From Paenibacillus piri (GTDB taxonomy: Bacteria > Bacillota > Bacilli > Paenibacillales > NBRC-103111), in NCBI RefSeq assembly GCF_004354045.1, contig NZ_SMRT01000002.1:124001-188000 (forward strand): a stretch of 64,000 nucleotides of DNA, given 5' to 3'. This document shows positions 16,271 to 24,918 of the stretch, piece after piece; position 1 is the stretch's first letter; each line of letters opens with the position of its first letter. The position numbers and the translations under genes are program-made. Below the pieces are notes generated by a model, which was given only the letters and a program-made list of their open reading frames with translations, had not been told where the DNA came from and searched no databases.

Positions 16271-17517
16271 TGGACAGCAGTACGTTTTTATTGATCGCCT
16301 TTATCGTCTACAACGCCGCATTTTTAAGCTTTGTCATCGCGATACTGGGTAAAAAGTGGGGGCAGCACGATCCCGAAGCACACGGAAAAAGATGGGGTAA
16401 TATCGCCATCGGCCTTTCCATCGCCGGCTTTGCCGGCCATGCCGCGTTCTTCTTTCTGCGCTGGGCGGAATCGGGCCATATCCCGACAAGCAACATGTAC
16501 GAGTTCATGACGTTTCTGGGTATGATGATCATGCTCGCCTTTATTATCGTTTATTTTTTGTACCGGACACCGGTGCTTGGCGTTTTCGCCTTGCCGGTAG
16601 GCATCATTATTATCGCCTATGCCTCCGTGTTTCCGAAGGAAATTCAACCGCTCATTCCCGCGCTGCAAAGCTATTGGTTGAAAATCCATGTGACGACGGC
16701 TGCGGCGGGGGAAGCGTTTTTTGCCGTCGGCTTTGCCGCCGGACTTATGTATTTGCTGCGCTGCGTGAACTTCTCCAGCAGAGAGAAGCCGCATCGCAAA
16801 GAGCAGAGAGGCGTTGAATTCACGCTGTTTTTTTTGGTGATGATCGTGGCGTTCGTCATTACGACTTTCGGCTTTAATGCGTCAGGCTATCATGCCAAGT
16901 TCGCAGACACTGTAGTATATACGGATAAAGACGGAATCGAGCGTACGGTAAAGCAGCCTGTCGATTATGTGCTGCCGCCGTTCTTCAAGCCGCATCAGGG
17001 CGAGCAGCTGGAGATGAAGCCATTCCTCGGCATGACCGAGGCGCCGTTCGAGGCGCCGTCCTGGATGAAAGGCGCGAATGCAGGGCGCAAGCTGAATACG
17101 GTCGTATGGTCGGTGGCCGCCGGCTTGATCCTGTACGGCTTGCTCCGGCTGATCGTCCGCAAACCGTTAGGCGCTGCGATAAGCCCGATGCTGCAAGGAA
17201 TCGACGGAGAAGATATCGACGAGATCAGCTACCGGGCGATCGCCATCGGCTATCCGATATTTACGCTCGGCGCTTTGATTTTTGCCATGATCTGGGCGGC
17301 GGAAGCATGGGGACGGTTCTGGGGCTGGGATCCGAAGGAAGTATGGGCTTTAATTACGTGGCTGTATTATGCGGCTTACTTGCATTTGCGTTTATCGCGG
17401 GGCTGGCAGGGCAAGAAATCGGCATGGCTGGCCGTTATCGGCTTCATGGTCGTCATGTTTACACTGATCGGCGTCAATCTCGTTATTGCGGGACTTCATT
17501 CTTATGCGGGCGTTTAA
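16270..17517 (+). CDS. resC: Cytochrome c biogenesis protein ResC (CcsA family)
   Basis: Polytopic haem-handling partner of ResB. 415 residues with about eight transmembrane helices. The tryptophan-rich WWD signature is near the C-terminus as AWGRFWGWDPKEVWALITW, and conserved histidines flank it (HVTTAA near 140, HLRLSRGW and the late H in AGLHSYAG). A loop of roughly residues 180-290 interrupts the core, a feature of the longer Gram-positive proteins. GTG 16270 overlaps the resB stop by one base, so the two are translationally coupled. Confidence 0.95.
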   Translation: MDSSTFLLIAFIVYNAAFLSFVIAILGKKWGQHDPEAHGKRWGNIAIGLSIAGFAGHAAFFFLRWAESGHIPTSNMYEFMTFLGMMIMLAFIIVYFLYRTPVLGVFALPVGIIIIAYASVFPKEIQPLIPALQSYWLKIHVTTAAAGEAFFAVGFAAGLMYLLRCVNFSSREKPHRKEQRGVEFTLFFLVMIVAFVITTFGFNASGYHAKFADTVVYTDKDGIERTVKQPVDYVLPPFFKPHQGEQLEMKPFLGMTEAPFEAPSWMKGANAGRKLNTVVWSVAAGLILYGLLRLIVRKPLGAAISPMLQGIDGEDIDEISYRAIAIGYPIFTLGALIFAMIWAAEAWGRFWGWDPKEVWALITWLYYAAYLHLRLSRGWQGKKSAWLAVIGFMVVMFTLIGVNLVIAGLHSYAGV

Positions 17518-17543
17518 TTGAACAAAGAAAGGATTGAAAGCTC

Positions 17544-18260
17544 ATGTCGGATGCAAAAATGACGATTCTGGTCGTCGATGATGAAGAACGGATTCGCCGG
17601 CTGCTGCGGATGTATTTGGAAAAGGAAAATTTTACCATCGAGGAAGCGGAAGACGGGGAAACCGCTTTGAAAAAAGCGCTTGAGATCGATTATGATCTGA
17701 TCCTGCTGGATGTAATGCTGCCGGGCATCGACGGCAATGAAGTGTGCGCCCGGCTGCGCCAGGTCAAGTCGACGCCGGTCATTATGCTGACGGCCAAGGG
17801 AGAGGAGACGAACCGTGTGCAGGGCTTCGAAATGGGCGCCGACGATTACGTCGTCAAGCCTTTCAGCCCGCGCGAGGTCATCTACCGGGTCAAAGCGATT
17901 TTGCGCCGTTCTTCGGTCACCGCCTACTTGTCCAAAGAAGTGAACACGAGCAACAATATCGTTTTCCCGAATCTGGTCATAGAACATGATGCGCACCGGG
18001 TAACGGCTGGCGGGCAGGAAGTGGCTTTGACGCCGAAAGAATATGAGCTGCTGCATTACTTGGCCGTATCGCCGGATAAAGTATTTTCCAGAGAAGAATT
18101 GCTGAAGGATGTTTGGAACTACGAGTTTTTCGGCGATCTGCGTACGGTGGATACACATGTCAAAAGATTGCGCGAAAAGCTCAACAAAGTATCGCCGGAT
18201 GCCGCATCGATGATTACGACGGTATGGGGCGTAGGCTATAAGCTCGAGGTGCCGAAATAG
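17544..18260 (+). CDS. resD: Response regulator ResD (OmpR/PhoB family)
   Basis: DNA-binding regulator of aerobic/anaerobic respiration genes, including resABC in B. subtilis. 238 residues: receiver domain with DDEER near 12-16, phospho-acceptor Asp56 in LILLDVMLPGIDG, and the conserved Lys in VVKPFSPRE. The C-terminal winged helix begins near 140 and shows LTPKEYELLHYLA and VDTHVKRLREKL. ATG 17544 follows GAAAGGATTGAAAG. It is 1 bp from resE and 26 bp after resC, so it is probably in one operon with them. Confidence 0.95.
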   Translation: MSDAKMTILVVDDEERIRRLLRMYLEKENFTIEEAEDGETALKKALEIDYDLILLDVMLPGIDGNEVCARLRQVKSTPVIMLTAKGEETNRVQGFEMGADDYVVKPFSPREVIYRVKAILRRSSVTAYLSKEVNTSNNIVFPNLVIEHDAHRVTAGGQEVALTPKEYELLHYLAVSPDKVFSREELLKDVWNYEFFGDLRTVDTHVKRLREKLNKVSPDAASMITTVWGVGYKLEVPK

Positions 18261-18261
18261 C

Positions 18262-20142
18262 GTGTTTATTTTAAAAAGCGTCGTAGGCAAGTTGTGGCTG
18301 ACCATCATCGGGCTGGTCGCCGTCATTTTGATCGTGCTGGGGCTGTTTCTCGGTCAATATATCGCAACCTCATTCCCCAAATCGCAGGATCAGACGGAAA
18401 GTCTTCGCAAGCTCGGCATGAAGGTGGCGAGCGGAATTTCCATTCATATGGAGGACGGCCGCTATCTCACGCTGGTCAATGATTTGCTGAGCGCTCAGGA
18501 AGCTACAGTATTCATTGTGGATACCGAGTTCAAGCAGTTGGAAATGTCTCCCGAAAATATAAATAACGGCGACCTGCATTATAACGATTTCTTTACGAAG
18601 CAGGCACTGCAAAAAGTATTCGCAGGAGAGACGATCGATAACCAGGTTGTCGGCAAAACGGGAACGAAGCAGCGCACGAACAGCCTGTACTCGGCCGTCG
18701 CGGTGCCGCTCATGGACAGCTCGCAGAAAAACATTATCGGCGCGGCCGTTTTATATCAGTCCACCCAATCGGTGGAGGCGACGCAGGCTTACGTCATGCG
18801 GCTGTTCGTCTATGTCGGCGTCATCGGCTTTTTGATGACAACATTCTTCTCATTTTTTCTGTTCACTCAAATTACGCAGCCGCTGCTTAGGCTCAAGAAG
18901 GCGGCCGATTTAATTTCGCACGGCGAGTACGGGACGAGAGTGCCGGTGACATCAACCGACGAGATTGGCGAGCTGGGCAAAACGTTCAACCGGATGGGTG
19001 AAGAATTATCGGATACGATTAAAGCGTTGAACCATGAAAAGGAACATTTGTCCAGCGTGCTTCGAAGCATGACGGACGCTGTCGTCACCTTCAACGCCGA
19101 CGGGGAAGTGATTCTGACGAACCCGCAAGGGGAAAAAATCGTCAAGGAATGGAATCAGATTCATTGGGAAGACGAAGGCGAGTCCGAGGCGGATAAATCG
19201 AACAGGTCGCTCCAGGAGTCTCAGGCGCTTCAGGAGATCCGGCTCGAAACGATCCCGGAGCCGATGAAGATGCTGTTCGACAGCGTAACCAGCGGCGCGC
19301 AGGAGATGGCTACTAACCTGCATGTGCAAAATGAAGTGTGGTCGGTCGTTATGGCGCCGTTATATTCACGGGATGCGGTACGCGGTGTCGTTGCCGTTCT
19401 GCGCAACGTGACGGAGGAATTCCGGCTCGATAAGGTGCGCAAAGATTTCGTCGCCAATGTATCGCATGAGCTGCGCACGCCATTGTCCATGCTTCAGGGC
19501 TACAGCGAAGCGCTGCTGGACGACATTGCGGGCACGCCGGAAGAGCGCAGGGAGCTGGCTCAGGTCATTCACGACGAATCGCTGCGGATGGGACGGCTGG
19601 TGCGTGATCTGCTCGATCTGGCACGGATGGAAACCGGCAATATGGAGCTTCATTTCAGACAGGTCGATGTCGGAAGCTTCATGAAGCGGGTGCACCGCAA
19701 GTTTGCCGTGCTCTCCAAAGATCAAGGCATCACGATGACCTGCGAGCTGCCGGAGCAGGAGCTGATCCTTGAGCAGGCCGACGAGGACCGGCTTGAGCAG
19801 GTCATGACGAATTTGCTGGACAACGCCATCCGTCACACGCCGGAGAACGCCGAAATCCGGATACGCGCCGACAGGACGACGTATAAAGGCGAGGAGGCGG
19901 CGCTGATTGAAATCAGCGACCAGGGCTATGGTATTCCGGCAAGTGATCTGCCGTTCATTTTTGAACGGTTCTATAAAGCGGACAAAGCCCGCACGAGAGC
20001 AAATTCCGGGGGAACCGGGCTAGGGCTGTCCATCGTGCGCAATATTATTGAAGCGCATCAGGGAGCCGTGCAGGCCAAGAGCGCTGTAGGCCAAGGAACG
20101 ACATTTTCTGTAATTGTTCCTCTGAAACCTCCAAAAACATAA
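18262..20142 (+). CDS. resE: Sensor histidine kinase ResE
   Basis: Membrane kinase for ResD. 626 residues: transmembrane helix about 10-32, an extracytoplasmic sensor region to about 175, second helix about 176-198, HAMP near 200-255, PAS-type domain about 260-385, and HisKA with the phospho-acceptor His in NVSHELRTPLSM. The HATPase domain has N-box NLLDNAIRHT, DQGYGIP and a GGTGLGLSIV loop. GTG 18262 begins two bases after the resD stop and uses a GAGGTG inside the resD end. A strong terminator follows. Confidence 0.95.
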   Translation: MFILKSVVGKLWLTIIGLVAVILIVLGLFLGQYIATSFPKSQDQTESLRKLGMKVASGISIHMEDGRYLTLVNDLLSAQEATVFIVDTEFKQLEMSPENINNGDLHYNDFFTKQALQKVFAGETIDNQVVGKTGTKQRTNSLYSAVAVPLMDSSQKNIIGAAVLYQSTQSVEATQAYVMRLFVYVGVIGFLMTTFFSFFLFTQITQPLLRLKKAADLISHGEYGTRVPVTSTDEIGELGKTFNRMGEELSDTIKALNHEKEHLSSVLRSMTDAVVTFNADGEVILTNPQGEKIVKEWNQIHWEDEGESEADKSNRSLQESQALQEIRLETIPEPMKMLFDSVTSGAQEMATNLHVQNEVWSVVMAPLYSRDAVRGVVAVLRNVTEEFRLDKVRKDFVANVSHELRTPLSMLQGYSEALLDDIAGTPEERRELAQVIHDESLRMGRLVRDLLDLARMETGNMELHFRQVDVGSFMKRVHRKFAVLSKDQGITMTCELPEQELILEQADEDRLEQVMTNLLDNAIRHTPENAEIRIRADRTTYKGEEAALIEISDQGYGIPASDLPFIFERFYKADKARTRANSGGTGLGLSIVRNIIEAHQGAVQAKSAVGQGTTFSVIVPLKPPKT

Positions 20143-20183
20143 AAAGAGAGCTTCCGGTTCCGCACCGAAAGCTCTCTTTTTTT
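20143..20183 (+). terminator. Terminator of resDE (possibly shared with serA)
   Basis: AAAGAGAGCTTCCGGT and ACCGAAAGCTCTCTTT form a long near-perfect stem followed by a T-run; the A-rich 5' flank could make it work on the minus strand for serA as well. Confidence 0.88.
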
Positions 20184-20285
20184 GTTGAATCGTAATACAT
20201 TATCTTGTTGTTCGTGAAACAATACCAAGGACTTACAGCTCGTTCGGACAGTTGAAATATGCGATCGAGCCGTTAAGCCTGGCTG

Positions 20286-21869
20286 TTACAGGCTGAGTTC
20301 ATTCACGTCGATTAATTCCGGAAGCTGCTTGAGCTGTTGAAGCACTTCCTTCGGCGTTTGCTTGTCGGTCGTCAGCAGCATGATGGCGGAGCCGCCGATC
20401 ACTTTGCGGCCGACCTGCATCGTCGCGATATTGACGTCGTTGTTTCCGAGCAGCGTGCCGACTTTACCGATGATGCCCGGCTTGTCGTTATGCGAGATCA
20501 GCAGCAGATTGCCGTTCGGCGCAATATCGACCGGGTATTGATCGATTTGAACAATCCGCTCGCCGTAGCCGCTGAGCAGCGTGCCTGCGACCAAATGCTC
20601 GTCGTTTTTCGTTTTTAACTTGACGGATACCAGATTGGTAAACGTCTTGCTTGCGGACGACTGCTGTATGACGACATTCACATCGCGGGATTTGGCCAAA
20701 TGCATCGCATTGACGATATTGACGCCTTCCAGCTGATTGGACAGTACGCCCTTGACAATATAGCGGGTCAATGGAGTCGTATCCACGCCAGTCAGTTCGC
20801 CTGCATAGCTCACGACAATTTCTTTTACCGCGCCTTCGGTTGTTTGACCGATAAATTGACCCAGCTTCTCGCCGAGCGTGAAGTACGGCTGCAGCTTGTT
20901 CATGACGGTTGCCGGCACCGGCGGCATGTTGACGGCATTTTTGAACGGCTCGTCGCGTAAAATATGAAGCACTTCTTCCGATACGTCGATCGCCACGTTT
21001 TCTTGCGCTTCAACGGTCGAAGCGCCCAAGTGAGGCGTAACGATAATTTTCGGGTTGTTCAGGAAAGGATGGTCCGCCTGAGGCGGCTCTTGCTCGTATA
21101 CGTCGAATGCGGCTCCGGCCACTGTGCCGCTTTCGATCGCTTCCACTAAAGCCATCTCGTCGATAATTCCGCCGCGGGCGCAGTTGATGATCCGTACGCC
21201 TTTCTTCATCAGCTCAAACTGCGGGCGGGCGATAATATGCCGGGTTTCGTTCGTAAGCGGCGTATGCACCGTAATGAAATCGGCTTTTGCCGAGATTTCA
21301 TTAACCGTGCCCAGCTTCACGCCGATCTTTTCCGCGCGCTCTTCGGTCAGGAACGGGTCGTAGCCGATCACTTCCATACCGAACACCTTCGCACGCTTGG
21401 CCACCTCGCTGCCGATGCGGCCCATACCAAGGATACCGAGCACCTTGTTGCGCAGCTCGACGCCTACGAACGTTTTGCGGTCCCATTCGCCGCCGACGGT
21501 TTTCTTGTAAGCTTGCGGGATGGAGCGGGCAACCGACATCATCATGGCGAACGTCAATTCGCATGTGGCGATCGTATTGCCGTCCGGCGCGTTGATGACG
21601 ACGATACCGCGCTGCGTTGCCGCTTCAAGATTAATATTGTCGACGCCGACGCCGGCGCGTCCTACGACTTTAAGCTTTGAAGCTGCAGCCATAATGCGCT
21701 CGGTGACCTTCGTTTGGCTGCGAACCATCAATGCATCGTAATCCGCGATGATGGCAATCAGTTCGTCTTCGGAGAGACCGGCTTTTTTATCCACCGTCAC
21801 ATCGGCTGCGTCATTCAGCAGTTGGATCCCCAGATCGCTGATCCCATCCATAACCAGTACTTTATACAT
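20286..21869 (-). CDS. serA: D-3-phosphoglycerate dehydrogenase
   Basis: First enzyme of serine synthesis, oxidising 3-phosphoglycerate with NAD. 527 residues, the long Gram-positive form. It has a substrate/NAD catalytic core (about 1-310) with the Rossmann loop GILGMGRIGSEVA, catalytic Arg in NCARGGIID, Glu in EQEPP and His in TPHLGAST. An intervening ASB-type domain follows and then a C-terminal ACT domain (about 455-527) for regulation. The ATG at 21869 follows GGAGGTAAG; upstream in-frame sequence is the T-box leader. Expression is predicted to be controlled by that T-box. Confidence 0.96.
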   Translation of the reverse strand: MYKVLVMDGISDLGIQLLNDAADVTVDKKAGLSEDELIAIIADYDALMVRSQTKVTERIMAAASKLKVVGRAGVGVDNINLEAATQRGIVVINAPDGNTIATCELTFAMMMSVARSIPQAYKKTVGGEWDRKTFVGVELRNKVLGILGMGRIGSEVAKRAKVFGMEVIGYDPFLTEERAEKIGVKLGTVNEISAKADFITVHTPLTNETRHIIARPQFELMKKGVRIINCARGGIIDEMALVEAIESGTVAGAAFDVYEQEPPQADHPFLNNPKIIVTPHLGASTVEAQENVAIDVSEEVLHILRDEPFKNAVNMPPVPATVMNKLQPYFTLGEKLGQFIGQTTEGAVKEIVVSYAGELTGVDTTPLTRYIVKGVLSNQLEGVNIVNAMHLAKSRDVNVVIQQSSASKTFTNLVSVKLKTKNDEHLVAGTLLSGYGERIVQIDQYPVDIAPNGNLLLISHNDKPGIIGKVGTLLGNNDVNIATMQVGRKVIGGSAIMLLTTDKQTPKEVLQQLKQLPELIDVNELSL

Positions 21870-21898
21870 GTTCTCACTTACCTCCATTTTTTGGCAAT

Positions 21899-22205
21899 AA
21901 AAAAACTTCTCATCCCCATACGTTATCCGTATATAAGGGACGAAAAGTTGCTTTTCGTGGTACCACCCTAATTCGCTGCAAGCTCGCACTGACAGCCTTA
22001 TGAGTCTTGTCGACAAGACCCCGAAATATAACGGTTTCTACCCGGCTGCACCTACAGAGGGGACATGCATCGTTCCGCATCGTTCAGCTCAGCAACTCTG
22101 GAGTGCTCCGTAAAAACCGTCATGTCCGATTCGCACCTTCCATCGGCTCTCTGCGCATTCCCGGTTCATACTGTCTCCGTCAATGTTTTGTTGCAAAATG
22201 AAATT
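21899..22205 (-). promoter_or_regulatory. T-box leader of serA (serine-responsive, probable)
   Basis: On the minus strand the conserved T-box AGGGTGGTACCACG is present at about 21955-21968. It is followed by a strong terminator (AACTTTTCGTCCC... pairing with ...GGGATGAGAAGTT) and a T-run ending near 21899. Upstream are Stem I landmarks: AGTA, then AGAGAG in the AG-bulge, and a distal arm. In the 3' strand of Stem I the triplet TCC (22102-22100), followed by A, is the best specifier candidate; UCC is a serine codon, in keeping with serA. The specifier choice is an inference. Confidence 0.93.
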
Positions 22206-22211
22206 TTCATT

Positions 22212-22240
22212 AGCGTAACATGACCTGGAAATCGTGTCAA
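22212..22240 (-). promoter_or_regulatory. Sigma-A promoter of the serA T-box transcript
   Basis: Minus strand TTGACA (22240-22235), 17-bp spacer, TACGCT (22217-22212). It places the transcript start just before the T-box leader. Confidence 0.8.
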
Positions 22241-22331
22241 TAGATGCCGGACGTTGTCACACGATGTTCAACACCTAATTTTCACAATGCGCGCCGCAGC
22301 GCAAGATTCGATGCCGTCCTAGCTCGTTACG

Positions 22332-22348
22332 TACCATATTTTATGGTA
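22332..22348. other. 7-bp AT-rich palindrome between serA and the rhodanese gene
   Basis: TACCATA-TTT-TATGGTA, perfect arms with a 3-base centre, in the divergent intergenic region about 30 bp upstream of the rhodanese-gene promoter. Could be an operator or a simple hairpin. Confidence 0.35.
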
Positions 22349-22376
22349 ATCAGGGTGGAAATGCAATGGTTTTCGC

Positions 22377-22405
22377 TTGATCAAATGTAAATTTTTCGTT
22401 ATTCT
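22377..22405 (+). promoter_or_regulatory. Candidate sigma-A promoter of the rhodanese gene
   Basis: TTGATC (22377-22382), 17-bp spacer, TATTCT (22400-22405), 42 bp before the ATG. Confidence 0.55.
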
Positions 22406-22447
22406 TCTATCAACGCGTATCAACGCCGGTCAAAGGAGAGATGAGCC

Positions 22448-22774
22448 ATGGATGATTTCGACATGATTTCGCCGCAGCAATTTACCGCCAAGCTTCAGAA
22501 GGGCGAGCTCGGGCAGGCTATGATCATCGATGTCCGCGAAAAGCAGGAATGGGATTATTATCACCTCGACGAAGCGGTTCTTATCCCGATGAATACAGTT
22601 CCTGCGCAGCTGGATAAGGTGCCGGCCGACTGTAAGCTGTATGTGATTTGCGCACACGGCGTCCGCAGCGCGCATGTTTGCTACTACTTAAGGGAGCAAG
22701 GCTACGAGGATGTAGTCAATGTGGAGGGCGGTATGGCGGCCGTTGCGATGCTGAGAGGGTTCCAATACGATTGA
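22448..22774 (+). CDS. Rhodanese-like domain protein
   Basis: 108-residue single rhodanese domain, cytoplasmic. Seen: IIDVREKQEWDYYHLDEA (the CH2A-type segment) and the active-site loop CAHGVRS with the catalytic Cys, then YYLREQGYEDVVNVEGGM. Such stand-alone domains transfer sulfane sulfur, but the substrate is unknown. ATG 22448 has AAAGGAGAG. It has its own promoter and a perfect terminator, so it is a single-gene unit divergent from serA. Confidence 0.92.
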   Translation: MDDFDMISPQQFTAKLQKGELGQAMIIDVREKQEWDYYHLDEAVLIPMNTVPAQLDKVPADCKLYVICAHGVRSAHVCYYLREQGYEDVVNVEGGMAAVAMLRGFQYD

Positions 22775-22785
22775 CCAAAGGCAGC

Positions 22786-22830
22786 AAAAAGCCATCGTCA
22801 CGGAATATCCGTGAGACGATGGCTTTTTTT
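22786..22830 (+). terminator. Terminator of the rhodanese gene
   Basis: AAAAAGCCATCGTC pairs perfectly with GACGATGGCTTTTT; the inner ACGGA-TAT-CCGT extends the stem. Strong and symmetric, so possibly bidirectional. Confidence 0.92.
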
Positions 22831-23096
22831 ATCCGATTACGACTTTATCGGGTTAAGACCCCCACCTCTAAGGTAGGCCTTGAATCAGGTGGGGTAGAGT
22901 CCCCTTCTGATTCCCCGATTTCAGCAAAGCTGAACGAGTTCACTGCTTAGGAAATTAATGCGCAGCAATATCTGTGGATAACCGGGGCTCCCCAAAAGTA
23001 AGGTCAACAGTTGCTTGCACTCTTGACGAAACCCGTGGTTACGGGTTTGCGGATTCAGCTTGCAGCTTCGTGTCACTTATGGGGGACTTTGTAGCA
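22831..23096. other. Structured non-coding region, possible remnant of a mobile or RNA element
   Basis: No supported gene in this 266-bp stretch, but many perfect stems. CCCCACCT (22860-22867) pairs with AGGTGGGG (22887-22894). TTCAGC-AAA-GCTGAA is at 22920-22934. AAACCCGT-GGTT-ACGGGTTT is at 23029-23048. CCCCGATT (22913-22920) can pair at a distance with AACCGGGG (22980-22987, one A-C mismatch), enclosing the dispersed 41-bp element. The nested C/G-rich hairpins recall right ends of IS200/IS605-type elements, but no transposase or TnpB is present, so this is only a suggestion. Confidence 0.55.
22950..22990. repeat. Dispersed 41-bp element, copy C
   Basis: Begins GGAAATTAATGCGCAGCAA and ends GGATAACCGGGGCTC; it shares the 5' and 3' blocks with copy A (3121-3160) and copy B (59920-59960) but is the most diverged. 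Confidence 0.65.
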
Positions 23097-24014
23097 TTAG
23101 CCCGGGTTGACAAAGAACGGCAGCTGAGGCAGCGTTTCATTCGGGTACAGCTTCGCTTTATTTTTAATGAAATCGCCGGTGCGAACCGCTTTCGTTGGAA
23201 GGAGCAGATCTATGACTTGATGAACCTCGTTCAGGTTCAGCTTTTTAGCTTGTCCGGCGACAACGAGCTCGTCAATTCTGCCCGTCAAATCCTGCGGGGT
23301 AAAAGGAGTGAACAGTTTGCCGTTTGCCAATGCGTTCGCTATGTATTTATTTTTCGCATTCAAGCTTAATGCGCTCCAGTCGGTGAGCGGGAGAGGCTTG
23401 CCGTCTTCCGCCTGCTTCAGCTGCGGATGGGTGGATTCGCTCCATTTGACAATCGCATCGTAATAATCGGCTTGCGCAGTTAACGAAAATTTTTTGGCCT
23501 CGGACAAGTAGGCATCCTTTTCCAATACAGCGATTAATTCTGTACCGGGCATGCCATTGGCTCGAGGTGTCAAACTGTCCAGCGCCTCATAAAACAGCTT
23601 GAGGCTTTTGGCGTAGTTTTGCTGTCCGTTCTGGAGCAGCGGCGATGAATCAGGCATGGACTTATTGCTCAGCTCATCGTACTTTTCTTTGGCCGTTTTG
23701 CTCAGTTCCTTGAGAATCAGTGCCCCGTCGGCCGAGCGGTTTTGTTCCAATTCGTCCATTTTGGCAAACCATTTCTTATGAAATTCCCTGTACGGCTGAT
23801 AAATGGTATGATAGTAGGACACCAAATACTGTTGATGATAAGCCGAGTATCCGTTCGCTTCTTCGTTCTTTTTGAAGAGCAGGTCCTCATACTTTGCTGT
23901 TGTCCGTTCCTGGCCCAACCGGAGACCGTAAAAGAAGGCGCCCAGTGCGAGGACGAGCATAAAGATAAACATGATAGCAAATAAGTAGTCGGTGCGTGAC
24001 AGCCGCTTATTCAT
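23097..24014 (-). CDS. Membrane-anchored extracytoplasmic protein of unknown function
   Basis: 305 residues; I do not recognise the family. One transmembrane segment near the N-terminus (about residues 11-31, rich in Phe, Met and Leu) after a short positive stretch (MNKRLSR) implies an N-in, C-out topology. The rest is a mostly helical, charged domain with no cysteines and no enzyme motif that I can see. ATG 24014 is preceded on its strand by GAGGAG. It is transcribed away from the CPBP protease gene at 24082; the two may share a bidirectional promoter region of about 67 bp. Confidence 0.75.
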   Translation of the reverse strand: MNKRLSRTDYLFAIMFIFMLVLALGAFFYGLRLGQERTTAKYEDLLFKKNEEANGYSAYHQQYLVSYYHTIYQPYREFHKKWFAKMDELEQNRSADGALILKELSKTAKEKYDELSNKSMPDSSPLLQNGQQNYAKSLKLFYEALDSLTPRANGMPGTELIAVLEKDAYLSEAKKFSLTAQADYYDAIVKWSESTHPQLKQAEDGKPLPLTDWSALSLNAKNKYIANALANGKLFTPFTPQDLTGRIDELVVAGQAKKLNLNEVHQVIDLLLPTKAVRTGDFIKNKAKLYPNETLPQLPFFVNPG

Positions 24015-24081
24015 GACCTGAGCTCCTCATATGTAATTTTACTGATAGTATAGGTGATTTTGTCGAAAAAGGGAATAATTG

Positions 24082-24675
24082 ATGAAAAAAATAAATTTCA
24101 AGCAATTCAAGCTGCCGAAAGTCGATCTCGATTCGTTGGATGAAAAAATGCTCCTTATGAATTTATATCTGACCCAACTGGCCGTATTTGTGATCGGATG
24201 CGTCGTCATGCTGTTTCAGAAGCCGTCGCTGATGGCAATGCTGTCGATGCATAAAGGGATGTATATCGCATTCTGGGGCGTTGCGTTTGCCGCGGCGGTG
24301 CTCATTGTGGACGTGCTTGTATCGCGGTGGGTGCCTCCGGAGGTGATGGATGACGGCGGGATCAATGAAATGATTTTCCGCAATCGTCCGCTGTGGCATA
24401 TCGCGCTGCTGTCGTTAATTGTCGCTATTTGCGAGGAATGGCTGTTTCGCGGTGCGATTCAGGCTTCCTGGGGGCCATACTGGACGAGTATTTTGTTTGC
24501 AGCGATTCATATCCGGTATTTGCAGCATTGGCTTATGACCGGGCTCGTATTCGGGATCAGCTATGGACTCGGCTGGATTTATATTCAGACGGGCACGCTG
24601 TGGACGCCGATCGTGGCGCATTTTGTGATTGATTTTATTATGGGTTGTATTATTCGTTACAGGAGAGAGGATTAA
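24082..24675 (+). CDS. CPBP-family intramembrane metalloprotease
   Basis: Integral membrane protein of the CPBP (CAAX protease and bacteriocin-processing) family. 197 residues with about five to six hydrophobic helices. Motif 1 is EEWLFRG (EExxxxR), and the later AAIHIRY and VAHFVIDF supply the other conserved His residues; the last motif ends in Asp where many members have Asn. Substrate unknown. ATG 24082 has AAAAAGGGA upstream; a TTG one codon earlier is less likely. It overlaps the next small gene by one base (TAATG). Confidence 0.85.
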   Translation: MKKINFKQFKLPKVDLDSLDEKMLLMNLYLTQLAVFVIGCVVMLFQKPSLMAMLSMHKGMYIAFWGVAFAAAVLIVDVLVSRWVPPEVMDDGGINEMIFRNRPLWHIALLSLIVAICEEWLFRGAIQASWGPYWTSILFAAIHIRYLQHWLMTGLVFGISYGLGWIYIQTGTLWTPIVAHFVIDFIMGCIIRYRRED

Positions 24676-24893
24676 TGCACGGCACATTCAAACAACAGCG
24701 CAATCGTACGGATGAAAACAGCAAGGTCCCGGTGGAGGGAGGGTACGAGGATACGTTCCTTCCTCCCCGCAAAACGGTCCATCCGACGGAGAAAGACAAG
24801 TGGCTTCGTATCTTTTACCGGACCTTGCTGTGGATGTTTGTTTTATTGGTCGCCGGGCTTGTCGTCTGGGGCTGGCGAAAAGTGCCTCTATAA
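24675..24893 (+). CDS. Small single-pass membrane protein
   Basis: 72 residues; not recognised. The first 40 residues are polar and charged, followed by a C-terminal transmembrane helix (about 48-66: WMFVLLVAGLVVWGW), so a tail-anchored orientation is likely. ATG 24675 overlaps the stop of the CPBP protease gene (TAATG) and has AGGAGAGAGG inside that gene's end, so the two are translationally coupled and may act together. No terminator with a clear T-run follows before the convergent deacetylase gene. Confidence 0.72.
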   Translation: MHGTFKQQRNRTDENSKVPVEGGYEDTFLPPRKTVHPTEKDKWLRIFYRTLLWMFVLLVAGLVVWGWRKVPL

Positions 24894-24918
24894 CCGGACG
24901 GCCCTGTTTTGACGGCTG

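Noticed and set aside
22860-23050. Region considered as a c-di-AMP (ydaO) or other known riboswitch
   Set aside because: Only short GC-rich pieces resemble it; the conserved 3' core of that class is missing and the nearest genes are oriented away or antisense.
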